Assembly: GCA_907164885.2 (NCBI GenBank)
Contig: OU015493.1
Coordinates: 122,030,693-122,094,692, forward strand
Source of the DNA: Dolomedes plantarius
Lineage: Eukaryota; Arthropoda; Arachnida; Araneae; Dolomedidae
Direction of reading: 5' to 3'
DNA: 64,000 bases
Of this stretch, positions 37,205 through 48,699 are shown in pieces; within the stretch, counting starts at the first letter, position 1; each line of letters opens with the position of its first letter. The position numbers and the translations under genes are program-made. The notes under the pieces were generated by a model. That model made no database searches. It was not told where the DNA came from and was given only the letters and a program-made list of their open reading frames with translations.

Positions 37205-37560
37205 CAAAACGCCCCCTACTCGATTTTGTATCCAATAGACGCGATTTCCATATTTCTTGTCTGTGGCGTAATTTACTTTTTGAGCGAAATCTAAAATCGT
37301 TGAGAAGAAACACGGCATCCCAATCTGGGGGAAAGAGTTATGGACCGGGTTCCCGGATTTTCATGAATGTGATTAAACTTTGACCATAACTTATGGGCTC
37401 AAGATGCTCGCGGTCTTTCCCTGAGGAAAAGCCGTTGGCCTGATTTTTCATCAAGGTAGGACGGTTCTTCCCCCAAAGTTTATTATTTTCCCTTTCCAAT
37501 CCAATCATGCTGATAAATAGGCTGTCTATTCATGAGGAAATTTAAAGCGAAGTTTTGATA
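37205..37560. other. Moderately GC-rich non-coding patch
   Basis: Richer in G+C than its flanks (e.g. GACCGGGTTCCCGGATTTTC) with no open frame. Candidate conserved non-coding sequence. Confidence 0.3.
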
Positions 37561-38425
37561 CACTGACCAATTACGAATCATTTTTTATTCGCAGTCAATG
37601 GCAACAATTGTGTTTGAAATTGATTCCAGGTAAGATGCAGATAATTTAGAAATTCTGCGCATTTGGAGTTTAGGGAATGAGGGCAAAAATATAAAAAAAG
37701 AGAATTATTACGGAAAACTTACAGATTTTAATAAGAGACGGGTATTGACTCGAATCTGAGAATTAGAGTACGCTTCGAAACTGAGTGCGTATGTGGGAGC
37801 AATTTGTCTTCCAAAAGATTCGACTTGCGAAAATTTCATTAAAACATATTGAAATTTAGAATGAAATTACGTGTAAACATAAAAGCATTCATAAGTTTGT
37901 TACTTTGAGATACGCACATTAAAAAAACGTGCTCAAATTATCAAAACCTTTTATTTATTTATTTATTTTTTGGTGGCAAAGAACAGATTTTGTGCCATCG
38001 TGGGGTATAGACAGAGGGTGGGCCAGAGGAGTTTAACCAAACCTCCAAAATTTAGGTTCTTTATGTATTATAACAATATATTAGCCCCAAACGACTCTTT
38101 ATTATGATTTCGTCAGACACTGTTCCTCGCTAATTTCTTCTATTACCTCAATTAGTATAAATTTCAATGATTATGTAAAAAATAAATTAGTGCGTTTTCC
38201 ATTTTAAGGTTTTATACAAATTAACTAAAAGAACGGAAACTAAGGAAAATTTCGATGATTTTTTAAAAAATAGTCTGGTTATAAATGTTGCATTTGCCTT
38301 TCAATCTTCACTTTGCATAGTATTTAAAAAATTCCATCTTATGCAGTTAAATTTTTCTTCACTAAAGGATATTACATATTTTGGGCTCCATGATCAAGCA
38401 TTTTTTGAAAATGCAAAATTTTATA

Positions 38426-38598
38426 CAGTGGAATCTCGATCGATCGTTCCCCGAATCATCGTTTTTTCGTATGTGTCGTTTACTTCACCCAGTCCCGAGG
38501 ATCATATTTCTTTGTTATGTTCCCGCATCTATCGTTTACCCACACTTATGGTTCAGTTCAGTCGGTCCCTTGAAAAACGATAGATCGAGATTCCACTG
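38426..38598. mobile_element. Short pogo-like MITE
   Basis: A 173-bp element between TA dinucleotides, with inverted ends CAGTGGAATCTCGATCGATC and GATAGATCGAGATTCCACTG (terminal repeats about 22 bp). ORFs crossing it on the plus strand are incidental. Confidence 0.8.
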
Positions 38599-38639
38599 TA
38601 TTACTGTGAAATAATATAAATTAAAATAATTTAAATAAT

Positions 38640-38876
38640 TTCGGGGCATTTGTGGCTCAAACTTCCCAACGTCGCAAGTATTTTTTCCCCCTGAAGACAT
38701 TCCCTCATCAAAATCGTGATTTTTTTGGCAACTTTATAATAAGAGACCCATATAGATACAGCAGCACAACTCCCTATTAGGGACAGAACAGGAACGTCCA
38801 TGCCTCAGCCGGAATTCGAATCCGAGCATTACTGTGGAATCTCGCGACTCTAACCACTATACGATGTCGTGGGTAG
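38640..38876 (-). repeat. tRNA-derived SINE, second family
   Basis: Minus strand starts CCCACGACATCGTATAGTGG with A-box TATAGTGGTTAGAGTCG and B-box GATTCGAATTCC, resembling a tRNA-Asp/Glu head, then a body of about 160 bp. Not a functional tRNA gene: the arms do not pair properly and the anticodon stem is lost. Confidence 0.6.
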
Positions 38877-38979
38877 GGGTATACCTCTCGAAGAGGTCAT
38901 TTGAAAGCCTTTGATTTGAAGTCCTTTGATTTACGATGAGGGTCCTCAGACAATATTTATATATATATTTATATATACA

Positions 38980-39232
<253 letters not shown>

Positions 39233-39714
39233 TTTCAGAATTCATGTGTTGAAAATTTAGCATCATCCTGACAGAATGGAAATAGCTTTTAGCTTATAGA
39301 GTACGAATGCATACACTGAAAACCGTGCCTGTTTGCTGTTCAGGTTTGAGTTCAAACACGCAGAAATTTTGAGAACATTGAAGGACTATGATGTTGCTAG
39401 ATAACGGCACGTGAATAAAAAAGGAAATTAAATCTGACAGGCAGAGTTGAGGACGCCTGCCCTCCGTTTATGTTTAGATAAAAAAGTATCGAAAGTTATA
39501 GAAGTTATGGTACTATTATGATCAATATGTTTGTCATTGAGTCGGAAATCATGAATTTCATGTCCAGATCTTAAACAATGATTTCAAAATTTGTAAGGAA
39601 GATGGTAGTGATTGCTTAATTCACGGTTTCGTAATATTTTTTTAAAAATCAACATTTTTATACACTATCGGAAGCGTGTTCGTTAAATTTGCATGCTTGA
39701 TCCTGTTGGACGTC

Positions 39715-40690
39715 ATCTCTCCCATTTATAAAGTACTTGTGCGACTAAAACGACAGAAATCGTCGGTGTATGATGAGGCACAGTAGTGAAGGTTATGACA
39801 CAGTGCAGAAATTACCTCAAAGCGTAAAGTATTGACGTCATACGAAGATGTCACTGAGGGAATGGTAGAACTTGGACTGTACAACGAAAACCTAACACTG
39901 CAGTACAGCAAATAACAGAAAAGATAAACACTCGTCGTAACAATCCTTTTTCAGTATCAACAGTTTGTCGGGATCTGCATAAATCTGGTATTGATGGTCG
40001 TACTGCAATCCAGAAGCCACTCGTTACTGAAACCAACTTCAGAAAACGTGTATGCGTGCGTTAAAACTGGAGTTCAAGTGATTTTCAATGTATTATCTGG
40101 TTAGATGAATCAAGCTTTACATAATTTATTACCACTGGTAGAGTATACGTTTGGAGAACACCTTCCGAAGTATACTTCCCTGATTGCTTGGTGATTATTG
40201 TCAAGTTTGGCAATTGCTCGATGATGCTGTAGAGTGCTATTTCTTGGCATTTCATAGGACCCTTAATTTTCTTAAACGTCCTGTGACATCGGAAGTATAC
40301 GAAATTAATATGGCGGATCATATGCAGCCTATGGTGCAAACTTATTCGTGAGGTAAGTACGATAATGCTCCTATCGATCATGCGAGACGTGGCAATGTAT
40401 GGCTTGAAGAGCATGATGGGAAGGTACAACATCTATCCTGGCGATTTAATCGCCTAACCTTCATGTTATTAAAAATTTTGGGGAGCATTTGGAGAGAAAG
40501 GTTTAATCATGTTCTCCTCTTACACTATCATTGGAACAGTTAAGATATATGTTGCAGATTGAATGGTGCCAAATTCCACTATTTTATGTGCAGGAATTAA
40601 ATCCTTTTAATCCACGTCAAATTCATGCTATATTTAACAAGCCATTTTTTAAAACAAGGGGACATACAGTTTATTTATAAAAAGTTTAGC
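39715..40690 (+). pseudogene. Decayed Tc1-like (DD34E) transposase
   Basis: Conceptual translation across several frames shows Tc1 landmarks in order: a helix-turn-helix part with STVCRDLHKSGIDGRTAIQK, the first catalytic region IIWLDESSFT (about 40090-40120), TTGRVYVWRTPSEVYFPDCL, CSMMLWSAISWHFIGP, and the second catalytic region DNAPIDHARRGNVWLEEHDG (about 40368). Stops and frameshifts break it repeatedly, and the region expected to hold the final Glu is unreadable. The minus ORFs at 39726-40432 are shadows. A dead cut-and-paste transposon. Terminal repeats were not located. Confidence 0.85.
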
Positions 40691-41389
40691 AGCGGCGATT
40701 AGTGTTGTCATTATTTTGACAATCTCCTGGATCTCTGTTTTGCTTAAGCTTCGAGATAAATGAGTAAGTAAAAATATTTAATATAACGAGGTGCTGTGCT
40801 TGTATCTTCCGGCTTCAGAGAGTTGCTTTTTGATTTCTCTATCACCTTAGAAAGCAACTTGCGTATAGTTTATAGTGGTTGTTTATAGTATAATTTTCAT
40901 TAAATTATATGAAACCGCATCTTTTTAAATATCGTAATTAATCAGACATCCAGGGTCTATTAGATTTTGGTCATCAGATCTTGCTATTCTATGTGTATAG
41001 AACTGCCTCTTAAATGAAAACCATTTAGTCATCGCTGCCGATTAGAGCTTTCTCCGAGAATGCTCAAAAACTTTTTTTTTAAATTGAAGACCGTGGTATA
41101 ACCTGTCATTTATGGGAAAGCTACTTAAAGAGAAAAATGGGAAATATGGCTGCATACTACAGTTTCTCATAGATAATTTTGTACAGATATTTTAGAGCTA
41201 CCCCAAACTTGAGGCTCCAGCCATCTGCTCACGAATTCTTCTGCCGAGAATTAGCGCGAGTTTAATGCTCCACGTATGACGCAAAGACCATTCATTCACC
41301 ACATGATGAAAAAGCCTAGAAGAGAATACAGAAAAAAAAAACCTTCCGTGTTTTTTTTTTAAAAAGGGATCCGTTACTTAACCAAGTGG

Positions 41390-41690
41390 CCGGTCAACCA
41401 GCGTAAAGTGCAACTGGGCATGGTGGCTTTCGCGTGTGCAAACCCCTGGCCGCGGTGATTTTGGAAGAGTGAGTCAGATCACGTGACCGCGGTCGTTTCG
41501 TGGTCGGCATTACGGAATGATTGTTGACTCTGCAGGACGCGCAGCGCCGTACCTCCCGCCCGCGCATCTGCCGCTCCACTGCTTCACTCTGCCTTGTGTG
41601 TTTTCGGCGCGTGCAGGATTGCTCTTTTCGACGGATGGAATCGATTCCAAGCCACAGTTTTTTTCCACCCATTCGTCAGGATATATTTAC
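41390..41690. promoter_or_regulatory. CpG-rich island with CACGTG, possible distal promoter or exon
   Basis: The strongest GC island outside Lim3. It contains TCACGTGA (about 41478), CCGCGGTC and GACGCGCAGCGCCG. Overlapping ORFs exist on both strands (92 codons minus, 69-84 plus) with no recognised domain. Overlapping frames of this kind are what a GC-rich non-coding island gives. Could be the promoter/first exon of an unseen transcript, a remote Lim3 promoter or a transposon end. Confidence 0.4.
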
Positions 41691-41985
41691 TCTCTTTCTA
41701 TTTTTTATTTTCCGTTCTCATTGTAATGTGGTCTTTTTGTGACTGCGACCTGACGCCTTTAAAATCGGCATTGATCAGAATGGTTCAACAATGCTCCGAC
41801 TGCTATTATGAGCCCTACAAATTGCTTAATACATTAAAAACCATTTAGTCGTTATATTTCTTGTAAAATTGCCAAATATGAAAAGCCGGGAACTAGTAGT
41901 TTCTATATCTGCCAATCATTAAAAAATTTTAGAACACGAGTAGGAGGGCCCTTATTTTACCCACACATTTAAATTAATTTATTAA

Positions 41986-42392
41986 GGCTGCTGTGTACTA
42001 ATCATATTGGTTCAGACCTCAATGTATGGAGAAAATGTGTCCAAAGATTGTCGTTTTGGATTTTAAGATTTTTTAAAAATTGTTCTCCGAAATAAAGAAA
42101 GAAATTTTACACCTTGGGGCATTTTTCGTTTAAAAAAATACAAATAATATTCTAAAATTTAAATTATTCAGTGGCAAAATCTAGTATAGTGTGTTTTAAA
42201 CGCTCATAAATTCCTTCGGCGGACAAAATTTATAAAATGAATCCTGTTGCAAGGTGCAGGAAAGTTCAGGCTATCTGAAAATACCATTTTTATTGGAATA
42301 TCAGCATTTATGTAGCTGTAAATAGTAGACAAATTTTCTCCGTAGGTTAACATTGAGGTGAGCGAATCCAGTGGGGTTAGTACACTTAAACC
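41986..42392. mobile_element. TTAA-flanked MITE, copy 2
   Basis: A 407-bp relative of the element at 978-1400, again between TTAA tetranucleotides (41982-41985 and 42393-42396). Left end GGCTGCTGTGTACTAATC; right end carries GTTAACATTGAGGTGAGCGA. The interior matches copy 1 throughout, including the stretch around ACACCTTGGGGCATTTTT. In both copies the right TTAA is followed by GAAGTAA, so the true boundary may lie a few bases further out. Confidence 0.85.
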
Positions 42393-43177
42393 TTAAGAAG
42401 TAAAGAATAAACAATATTGGAAAGTTGCAGTGTTAATGATTTTTAAAAAAAAATCTTCTGAAAGGGAAAATTAAAATAGTTTGTATCACACTGCATTTTA
42501 TGTAAGTTCCATAATATTACGTAAATAAAGTTAACAGAAAAATCGAATAACTTTTCTCTCTACCATTAAAATTTACCATTATTTTACTCTTTACCCTTTT
42601 AAATGTTCAATTAACAATGAACTATATTCATAAAAACTATTTCATAACCTTTTAATCAGATTATAAACGTAGATCTCGTAAAACTATCAACTGCATCTTG
42701 CTTCAGTTGCGAGGTTTGAATTCCTGATCTCAGCAACCACTTCTCCTATTGTTCAATATGATAACCAGTCAATGAATGACATCAAATAAATATAAACGCA
42801 GAATTCAAAGAAAATAGTGTTTATTCAGGAACCGTTTGATATCATTGTAATTTCTTTTAACTCTTGTGGTTATGTGGTAAAAGTTTTCATGCTCTGCTAT
42901 GGGAAAACTAAATTTAAGCCAGATTAATCAGATTATTATATAGCAAGCTACCAGGAAGAGACCATTCAGAAATTTTATGGTTCGCACAAATTTAATATGA
43001 GAAAAAAAAAATCCTTATAACTCAACTTTCTTTCTAAGTGATCAGTCTTTGTAAAAGGAAGCCATTAATCTCCCACCTGCTTTTGCAGCTTCGAATCAAT
43101 AATAATGTTTCAGTACTTGCCTGCGGTTTAAAATAACAGCAATGTAAAAATATGACTCTACCTCTTTTATCTTTAAC

Positions 43178-43451
43178 ATATCTGTACGTCAGAAGTAAAC
43201 CATCATAAGTGAGTTTTCTTCATTTTCAATTCTTTTATTATAAGTGACTCCTTTTGGATGGATCTTCTTTCAGGAACACTGTCTTATATGCAAAACAAGA
43301 TGCTTGGTGAAATGTAGACATATAGACTATCGCATAGGTAAGTCCTGATAAGAGGTAAACCATCACAACGTTCTCCTGAAAAATGGGAAAATTCACTGAA
43401 GAAAATTCACTTATGATGGTTTACCTCTAACGTACAGATATAAGGTTTAAA
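43178..43451. mobile_element. MITE with about 45-bp terminal inverted repeats
   Basis: 274 bp. Left end ATATCTGTACGTCAGAAGTA followed by AACCATCATAAGTGA; the right end is the reverse complement with few changes (TCACTTATGATGGTTTACCT then CTAACGTACAGATAT). No coding capacity. Confidence 0.85.
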
Positions 43452-43639
43452 TAGTTTTAGATAAAAGTTTCTGAAATCATAAATTACAGTGTGAGGAAGG
43501 TACCTTGACAATCGCAAAATCTGTTTGTATAAGACTAATGAAACAATTGCAGTGCTAACTTGTTATGATTAAACCCCATTATAAATATTTTGAAAAGAAT
43601 TTATACAAAGTTTTCAAAGGAAAAACTAAATTTTAACAA

Positions 43640-43810
43640 ATCTACCCGCAGTTTCCTGCCGTAGGCACCAGCGTTGTTGACTTTAGACGTCATCCCGTTT
43701 TTCTCGACGGGCATCTGTCGCTCTGCCTTTTTGAATCGAACGGCATATGGAGACGGCACGCGTCCGAGAGTGAAATCGATTATTTAGAGTAGAATCCTTT
43801 CATCGGTGAG
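43640..43810. other. GC-richer patch of unknown role
   Basis: Contains GACGTCAT, CGACGGGCATCTGTCGCTC and CACGCGTCCGAGAG. No open frame. Candidate regulatory sequence. Confidence 0.3.
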
Positions 43811-44008
43811 CAGGAGAGGTGCAATAGGTCTCATCCATGAAAGCGGCATTTAACCGTGAATTTAATCCACACTGTGAGTGAATTCAATCAATGCAATTTT
43901 ATTTCATGGTTTATATAAAAAGTATTCTTCTGGGAAAGAAGTTAGCATGAATGTGAAATAAATTTTAAATGAAGCAAACTTTAAATAAATATCTTCAATG
44001 GTTAATCT

Positions 44009-45493
44009 ATATATATAAAACAATTTATATGTATAAAACAGTTCCGTAACTGACTGACTGACTGACTGACAGATAACGCACAGACCAAACCGCTGGACAT
44101 AAAGGGCTGAAATTTTATATGGGGATTCTTCTTATAGTGTAGGGGTGTACTAAGAAAGATTTTTGAAAAATTCTTCTTAGATTTTTTAAATTAAATTTTT
44201 AAGCTGTTTTTGTAATATTCTTTAAAGTTTGCATTTAAAATAATAATCTAAGGGTTATAAAATTTATATTACGAGAAAGATCATAAAAATTCCTTTAAAG
44301 TGACTACCTACGTTCAGAGCCAATTTTTTAGAAAATCGTTTTTTTAGGGATTTTTTGGTCTTTTATGGTAAAATAGCATTTAAGAACTAAAAAATAAACA
44401 AGAACTTGCCTTAAATACCACCTTTTTTATAAATTGGTAAATATGAAGTAATTTTAAATGAAATTTAGCTAAAACGCCTATCACTCTGCACAAAATTCTA
44501 ATGCTACTATTTTAATTTCCTTCTCACGCATGATACATATGACAGTGATATTCAAAATGACCCACAATCTACGAGAAATTTTAAAATGCAAAAATAATAC
44601 AAACAATTTTATGATCTAATATGAGAATTTTCCCCAATCCGTCTTTCCTTTCTTTATAAAAACCGCCCCAAATAAAAAACTATTTATTATGCATCAATTA
44701 TTGTGCGTCATTTCATTATCAATAGCATCTAAAACATTTCCTGAAAATTTTATCAAATTATATGCATTATTATATGAAATATCATGATAACAGAAAAGAT
44801 TTGTGCTAAAAAACATAATTCTGAGAAAAACTCCTTTAAAATTGTTTGTCACTTGAATTTTGTAGCAGACAATGTTTTTTTTTAATAGCTTTAACTCTGC
44901 TTCAAATTGATGTAGAATGAAAATCAAAGCAGTTTTCAAAAGAGAAAATACTGAATTACACGATTCTTACAAAAGATAAAATTGACCAAAATAGTTAAAA
45001 AATGACATTTTCCACGTAGACAGTCACCTTAAAATGAAATCTTTTTCGAATCTTTACCTCTATTTTCTGATTTTTGGTGAATTTTTAAAGATTAATTTTT
45101 AGAGTTTAATTTATTAAATTCTGATCACGTTGTTTCTTTTCCTTTTGTGATACTTTAAACTAATTTTACGTCACGTGCATAACAACGAAATAGACAAAAA
45201 AATATTTTTTTCTTGCTAATACGGCAGAGGATTGGACATTATCTAAAAAAAAAATTTAAAGTACAGTAAAATAAATGTTCCTCAAACTATACTACATTAA
45301 CTGTACTATATTCTTTAGTATGTTCTATTAGATTTAATTTGAATACTTTCTTCTACATTATTTTGTATATAAAAATACTCGTTATGATTTTTTTTATAAA
45401 TATATATATTTTTTGGCATTAATTGCATGCATTGACAGTTGTATTTAATTTGAATGTACTCCGTAGCGAAGCACGGGTATTCAGCTAGTATAT
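44009..45493 (-). repeat. Dispersed repeat A, copy 4, host of a nested TTAA element
   Basis: On the plus strand it begins with the reversed 3' block (AACAGTTCCGTAACTGACTG, a (TGAC)n run, CTGAAATTTTA) and ends with reversed start GAAGCACGGGTATTCAGCTA. Removing the insert at 44299-45028 leaves a copy of about 755 bp, the same size as copy 2. Confidence 0.8.
44299..45028. mobile_element. TTAA-flanked element nested in repeat A
   Basis: A 730-bp insert bounded by TTAA (44295-44298 and 45029-45032). Ends AGTGACTACCTACGT and, minus strand, GGTGACTGTCTACGTGG are imperfect inverted repeats. The uninterrupted copies of repeat A have a single TTAA at this exact point (TTTTAAAGGAATTTTTATGA at about 15031), so the pre-insertion site is visible. 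No recognisable transposase; piggyBac-type target choice. Confidence 0.85.
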
Positions 45494-45499
45494 AACATA

Positions 45500-46290
45500 A
45501 AATGTTATATCAGTTATTAAATCTTTCAAAGTTATTTTTGTCGCCAGTCAACTGATTTTTATTTTGTAGTTATAATAGTGAAAATTTAATAAAAATATAT
45601 TAGTTTCTTATAAGCTAATTGTATCTGCATGAATAAAGTACTGGATGTTTAAATTATCGATCGAATTTGCAAAAGTATGTTTTTTTATCCCATTTTCACA
45701 AAATTTTTAAATTTCTTTTTTAGAATCAATCAGCGGTATCAGAATAATACTTTTAAGTTATCGTGTCGCGATAATTTTAAAAAATAGGTAATTTAGGAAA
45801 CAATTCTTTTTATTGCTGTTTTAGCCTACTGATGGAGTCATTTTACTTTATATAATGTCTAATGTATACTTAATTTCAGCCAGTACTATCGAGAAAGATA
45901 TATAGCATAATGATCTTCTAAATATACTTTATGAATTTTTCTTCACTGCTGAAAACTGTGAAGCATGGTACTGTGAAAACTAAAGTTTCTCACATCGTTC
46001 GAATAGATCAGTTCATAGGATATGAACCTCGAGGCTTGAACCCTTGTCTTGGCAAACTGTTGTCTTGGTAACTGTGTCCTCAACGTTGGGGAAAAAAAAA
46101 GAAAACCTCTGGGTGCATATGATGAATACTCGCTATCGTTTGATATCATTGTAATTTCGCTAGGGAGTAAAAAAGCAACCTCGACGGGAAAAAAAGAAAA
46201 AAATTTAAGGTCAACATCTTATTTCGTTAGTCTCAAATTAAAAAAAAAGTTGGAAAAGGAGAGAAATTGTTTTTAAACAACGAGAGTGTC
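45500..46290. other. Intergenic sequence without recognised features
   Basis: Overlapping ORFs on both strands at 45943-46276 have no recognised product. Confidence 0.45.
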
Positions 46291-46300
46291 TGACATCACT

Positions 46301-46376
46301 TGGATGATTCAGATGGTAGAATACCGGCCTCAATGTTAGAAGACCGGGGTTAGAACCTTGGTAGATGGTAATTACA
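46301..46376 (+). repeat. tRNA-like SINE head or tRNA pseudogene
   Basis: GATTCAGATGGTAGAATACC (A-box-like) is followed at normal tRNA spacing by GACCGGGGTTAGAACCTTGG (degenerate B-box). Arms do not form a full cloverleaf. Confidence 0.5.
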
Positions 46377-46871
46377 GACTTCAATGAACATTATTAAATA
46401 GTATAAAAATCATATAGGTTTATTTGAAGATATTCAGATTTTTATTTAGTTAAAATTTCCATTCTATGATCGTGTCAGATTTTTTGAAAGGATGCAAGAT
46501 TGTTTTCATTTGCCCGTGTTTTGGTACAAAATGCAACTCATATGATTAGTAAATTTTCAATTTACTTGGTAGATGTTATTCCTAAGATGTCATTAAATAT
46601 TGTTTTTCTTTATGATTTAATACAAATTCAGTTCACCATTAGAAAACACCAGTTTTTTAAAACGGGATGTAGACTTTTTTCTGGTTTTCTTATTTTTTTA
46701 TTTCTTGAAGCCCGTGGTGGAGGGGGACAAGGTGTTAAAAACGAAACCATTTCAGTTGATGTGCCAGTTGTTTGCAACATTCCTTACGATTATATTCATC
46801 CTTCCCTTTCTATGTGTTTTTCATAACCCTATAAACTGAATACCGATCACTGATCCTTTATAAGTTCAGGG

Positions 46872-47138
46872 TATTATACTGCCCTCCTAAGAATAAATGA
46901 CGTAACTCAATTTTTTCCATTTTTACGGTTTTTCTTGCTTATTAATGTTTGTGAGGTACCTGACGGTATTCTTAAGCAAGAAGGCCGTCTCTTATTTAGA
47001 AATAGTAGAAAATCATTAAAGAAATAAAACGTATCTCAAAAAACTGCTGAGTCCTAAGAGAATTGGCCATAGTTCAGTTACTTTTTTTTTTCAGAAAAAA
47101 ACGGGATACGTCATTTATGCTTAGGAGGGCAGTATAAT
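46872..47138. mobile_element. MITE with about 30-bp terminal inverted repeats
   Basis: About 267 bp. Left TATTATACTGCCCTCCTAAG; right GCTTAGGAGGGCAGTATAAT, with ATAAATGACGTA inside both ends. No coding capacity. Confidence 0.85.
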
Positions 47139-47139
47139 A

Positions 47140-48350
47140 GTATACTTGTAGCAAAAAAATGTAATTTCATGACAATTAACGTTTTTTAGGTGCATAAAAT
47201 GTTCTCTTAAATCAAATGAAAACTTGCAGTTTGATGCTATTAATCTCTTAATCATTTATATGGACTCTTTAATGTAATTTACGTCATCGATCATTGATAA
47301 ACTCAATACCAATTGATACTTTTGTCCAAATTTATAAGACGGCGGGATATTAGCATAGTACAATTACGTTAAGGTTCTCCCCCGGGGCTTCAAGAGATTG
47401 GATTGTATTAGGTTTTCCTAGCATACGAGAAAAACATTATCAATCTTTTTGTTTAATAATAATCTCAAATCTGTAGTTCGTGATGCATTCATTAAATATC
47501 AGAAAACACATTCTCTTAGGCATTTAAGCCGCTTAAAGATTTTTCTGCGCTGAAAACAGCAAGCGAAGAGATTATTTAAAAAAAAAAGTATAATTATCTA
47601 TCGATATAGCTCAACACCTCTAAGATTCTTTTATATGTTCAAGAATTTGTAAATTGGTAAAAAATATTTTAATAATTTCCCAGGAAACATTATGCATTAT
47701 ATGCGCATCTGAAGTTAATAACACAAATGATTTTTTTAAGTTTTGTTACATGTATTTCTATTAATTTGAAAGGAAAATAGGAAAAACTTTTCAAAGCTCC
47801 TGTAAATTCCTTCATCAACAGAGTTTTGGATTCGTCTCGGTTGTTCAGGAGGAAATATTTTTTTTAACTCTGATGTTTTCTCATTTTGTATCAGACTCCG
47901 TTCACTTTTCCAATCTTTCAAGATTAAAACTCTCAGTACTAGTAATCTATGCAATAAAAACACCTTCTAAAACACCTTGTAATTCAATTAAAATTATTCT
48001 TTCCTTGTAAAAGGTTACACCTTTCTGAACTGAAAAAAAAGAAACCCAAATTACAAGTTTTCTCATAAAGTTATTCCGTTTTTTTTCCTTGAGCACCTGT
48101 ATTTAATTGGTTGAAGACTGAAAGCATAAATACATCGATGAGTTAAAAAAAATGCTGATTTTTATAAAAATGCGTCAACTGAAGAAACATTTTTCTAAAC
48201 TCTCCCATTTTTGTTTATTGATCCTACTGATGCTATTATTTTAAAGGAAAAATATTAAAAAGGGAAAAAAAATATTGATGATGAAGATGCGAGAAATGAA
48301 GAAAATATTTAACGCGATTATTATTTCTCGCACTTGCCATTTCTTTTTTT
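47140..48350. other. Intergenic sequence without recognised features
   Basis: AT-rich, no supported gene or repeat. Confidence 0.5.
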
Positions 48351-48359
48351 CTTCTTCTT

Positions 48360-48540
48360 TTCTTTTTTATCTTCTTTTATGGCAGCAATCAGTGCCGGCT
48401 TGAGCGTATCTCATGCACGGCTCCAAGGAACGGCTGGAGCAATTAAAAATTCCCGGCGTTCCAATAAAAGGGGACTGTATGCAGTCTTCGCGAGAGGGAA
48501 AATACGGGGGGAAAAAAGGCCAGCAACATAAAGAAACAGG
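48360..48540. other. GC-richer patch of unknown role
   Basis: Contains AGTGCCGGCTTGAGCG, GAGCAATTAAAAATTCCCGG and CCAATAAAAG, with TAAT-type and CAATAAA words. Overlapping short ORFs on both strands lack recognised products. Candidate homeodomain-bound element. Confidence 0.3.
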
Positions 48541-48699
48541 GATGTGAAACGACTCTTCTCTGTAAAGAACATGCGAATGCTAATTGCATTTCTGAATCTC
48601 TGAGTTTTCTTTCGAATGCAAATATGAAAGCAGCGCGTACTTATGAGAGATGGTAAAATGATAAATGAATGGAATTTTTTTTTCAATTTTTATGATGCC

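Noticed and set aside
38790..38876. Functional tRNA gene
   Set aside because: Boxes are present but the arms do not pair and a SINE-like body follows.
39726..40432. Minus-strand ORFs of 61-115 codons
   Set aside because: Shadows of the decayed Tc1 transposase, which reads on the plus strand.
46500..46826. 108-codon plus ORF with a hydrophobic stretch
   Set aside because: No family recognised; hydrophobicity follows from T-rich sequence.
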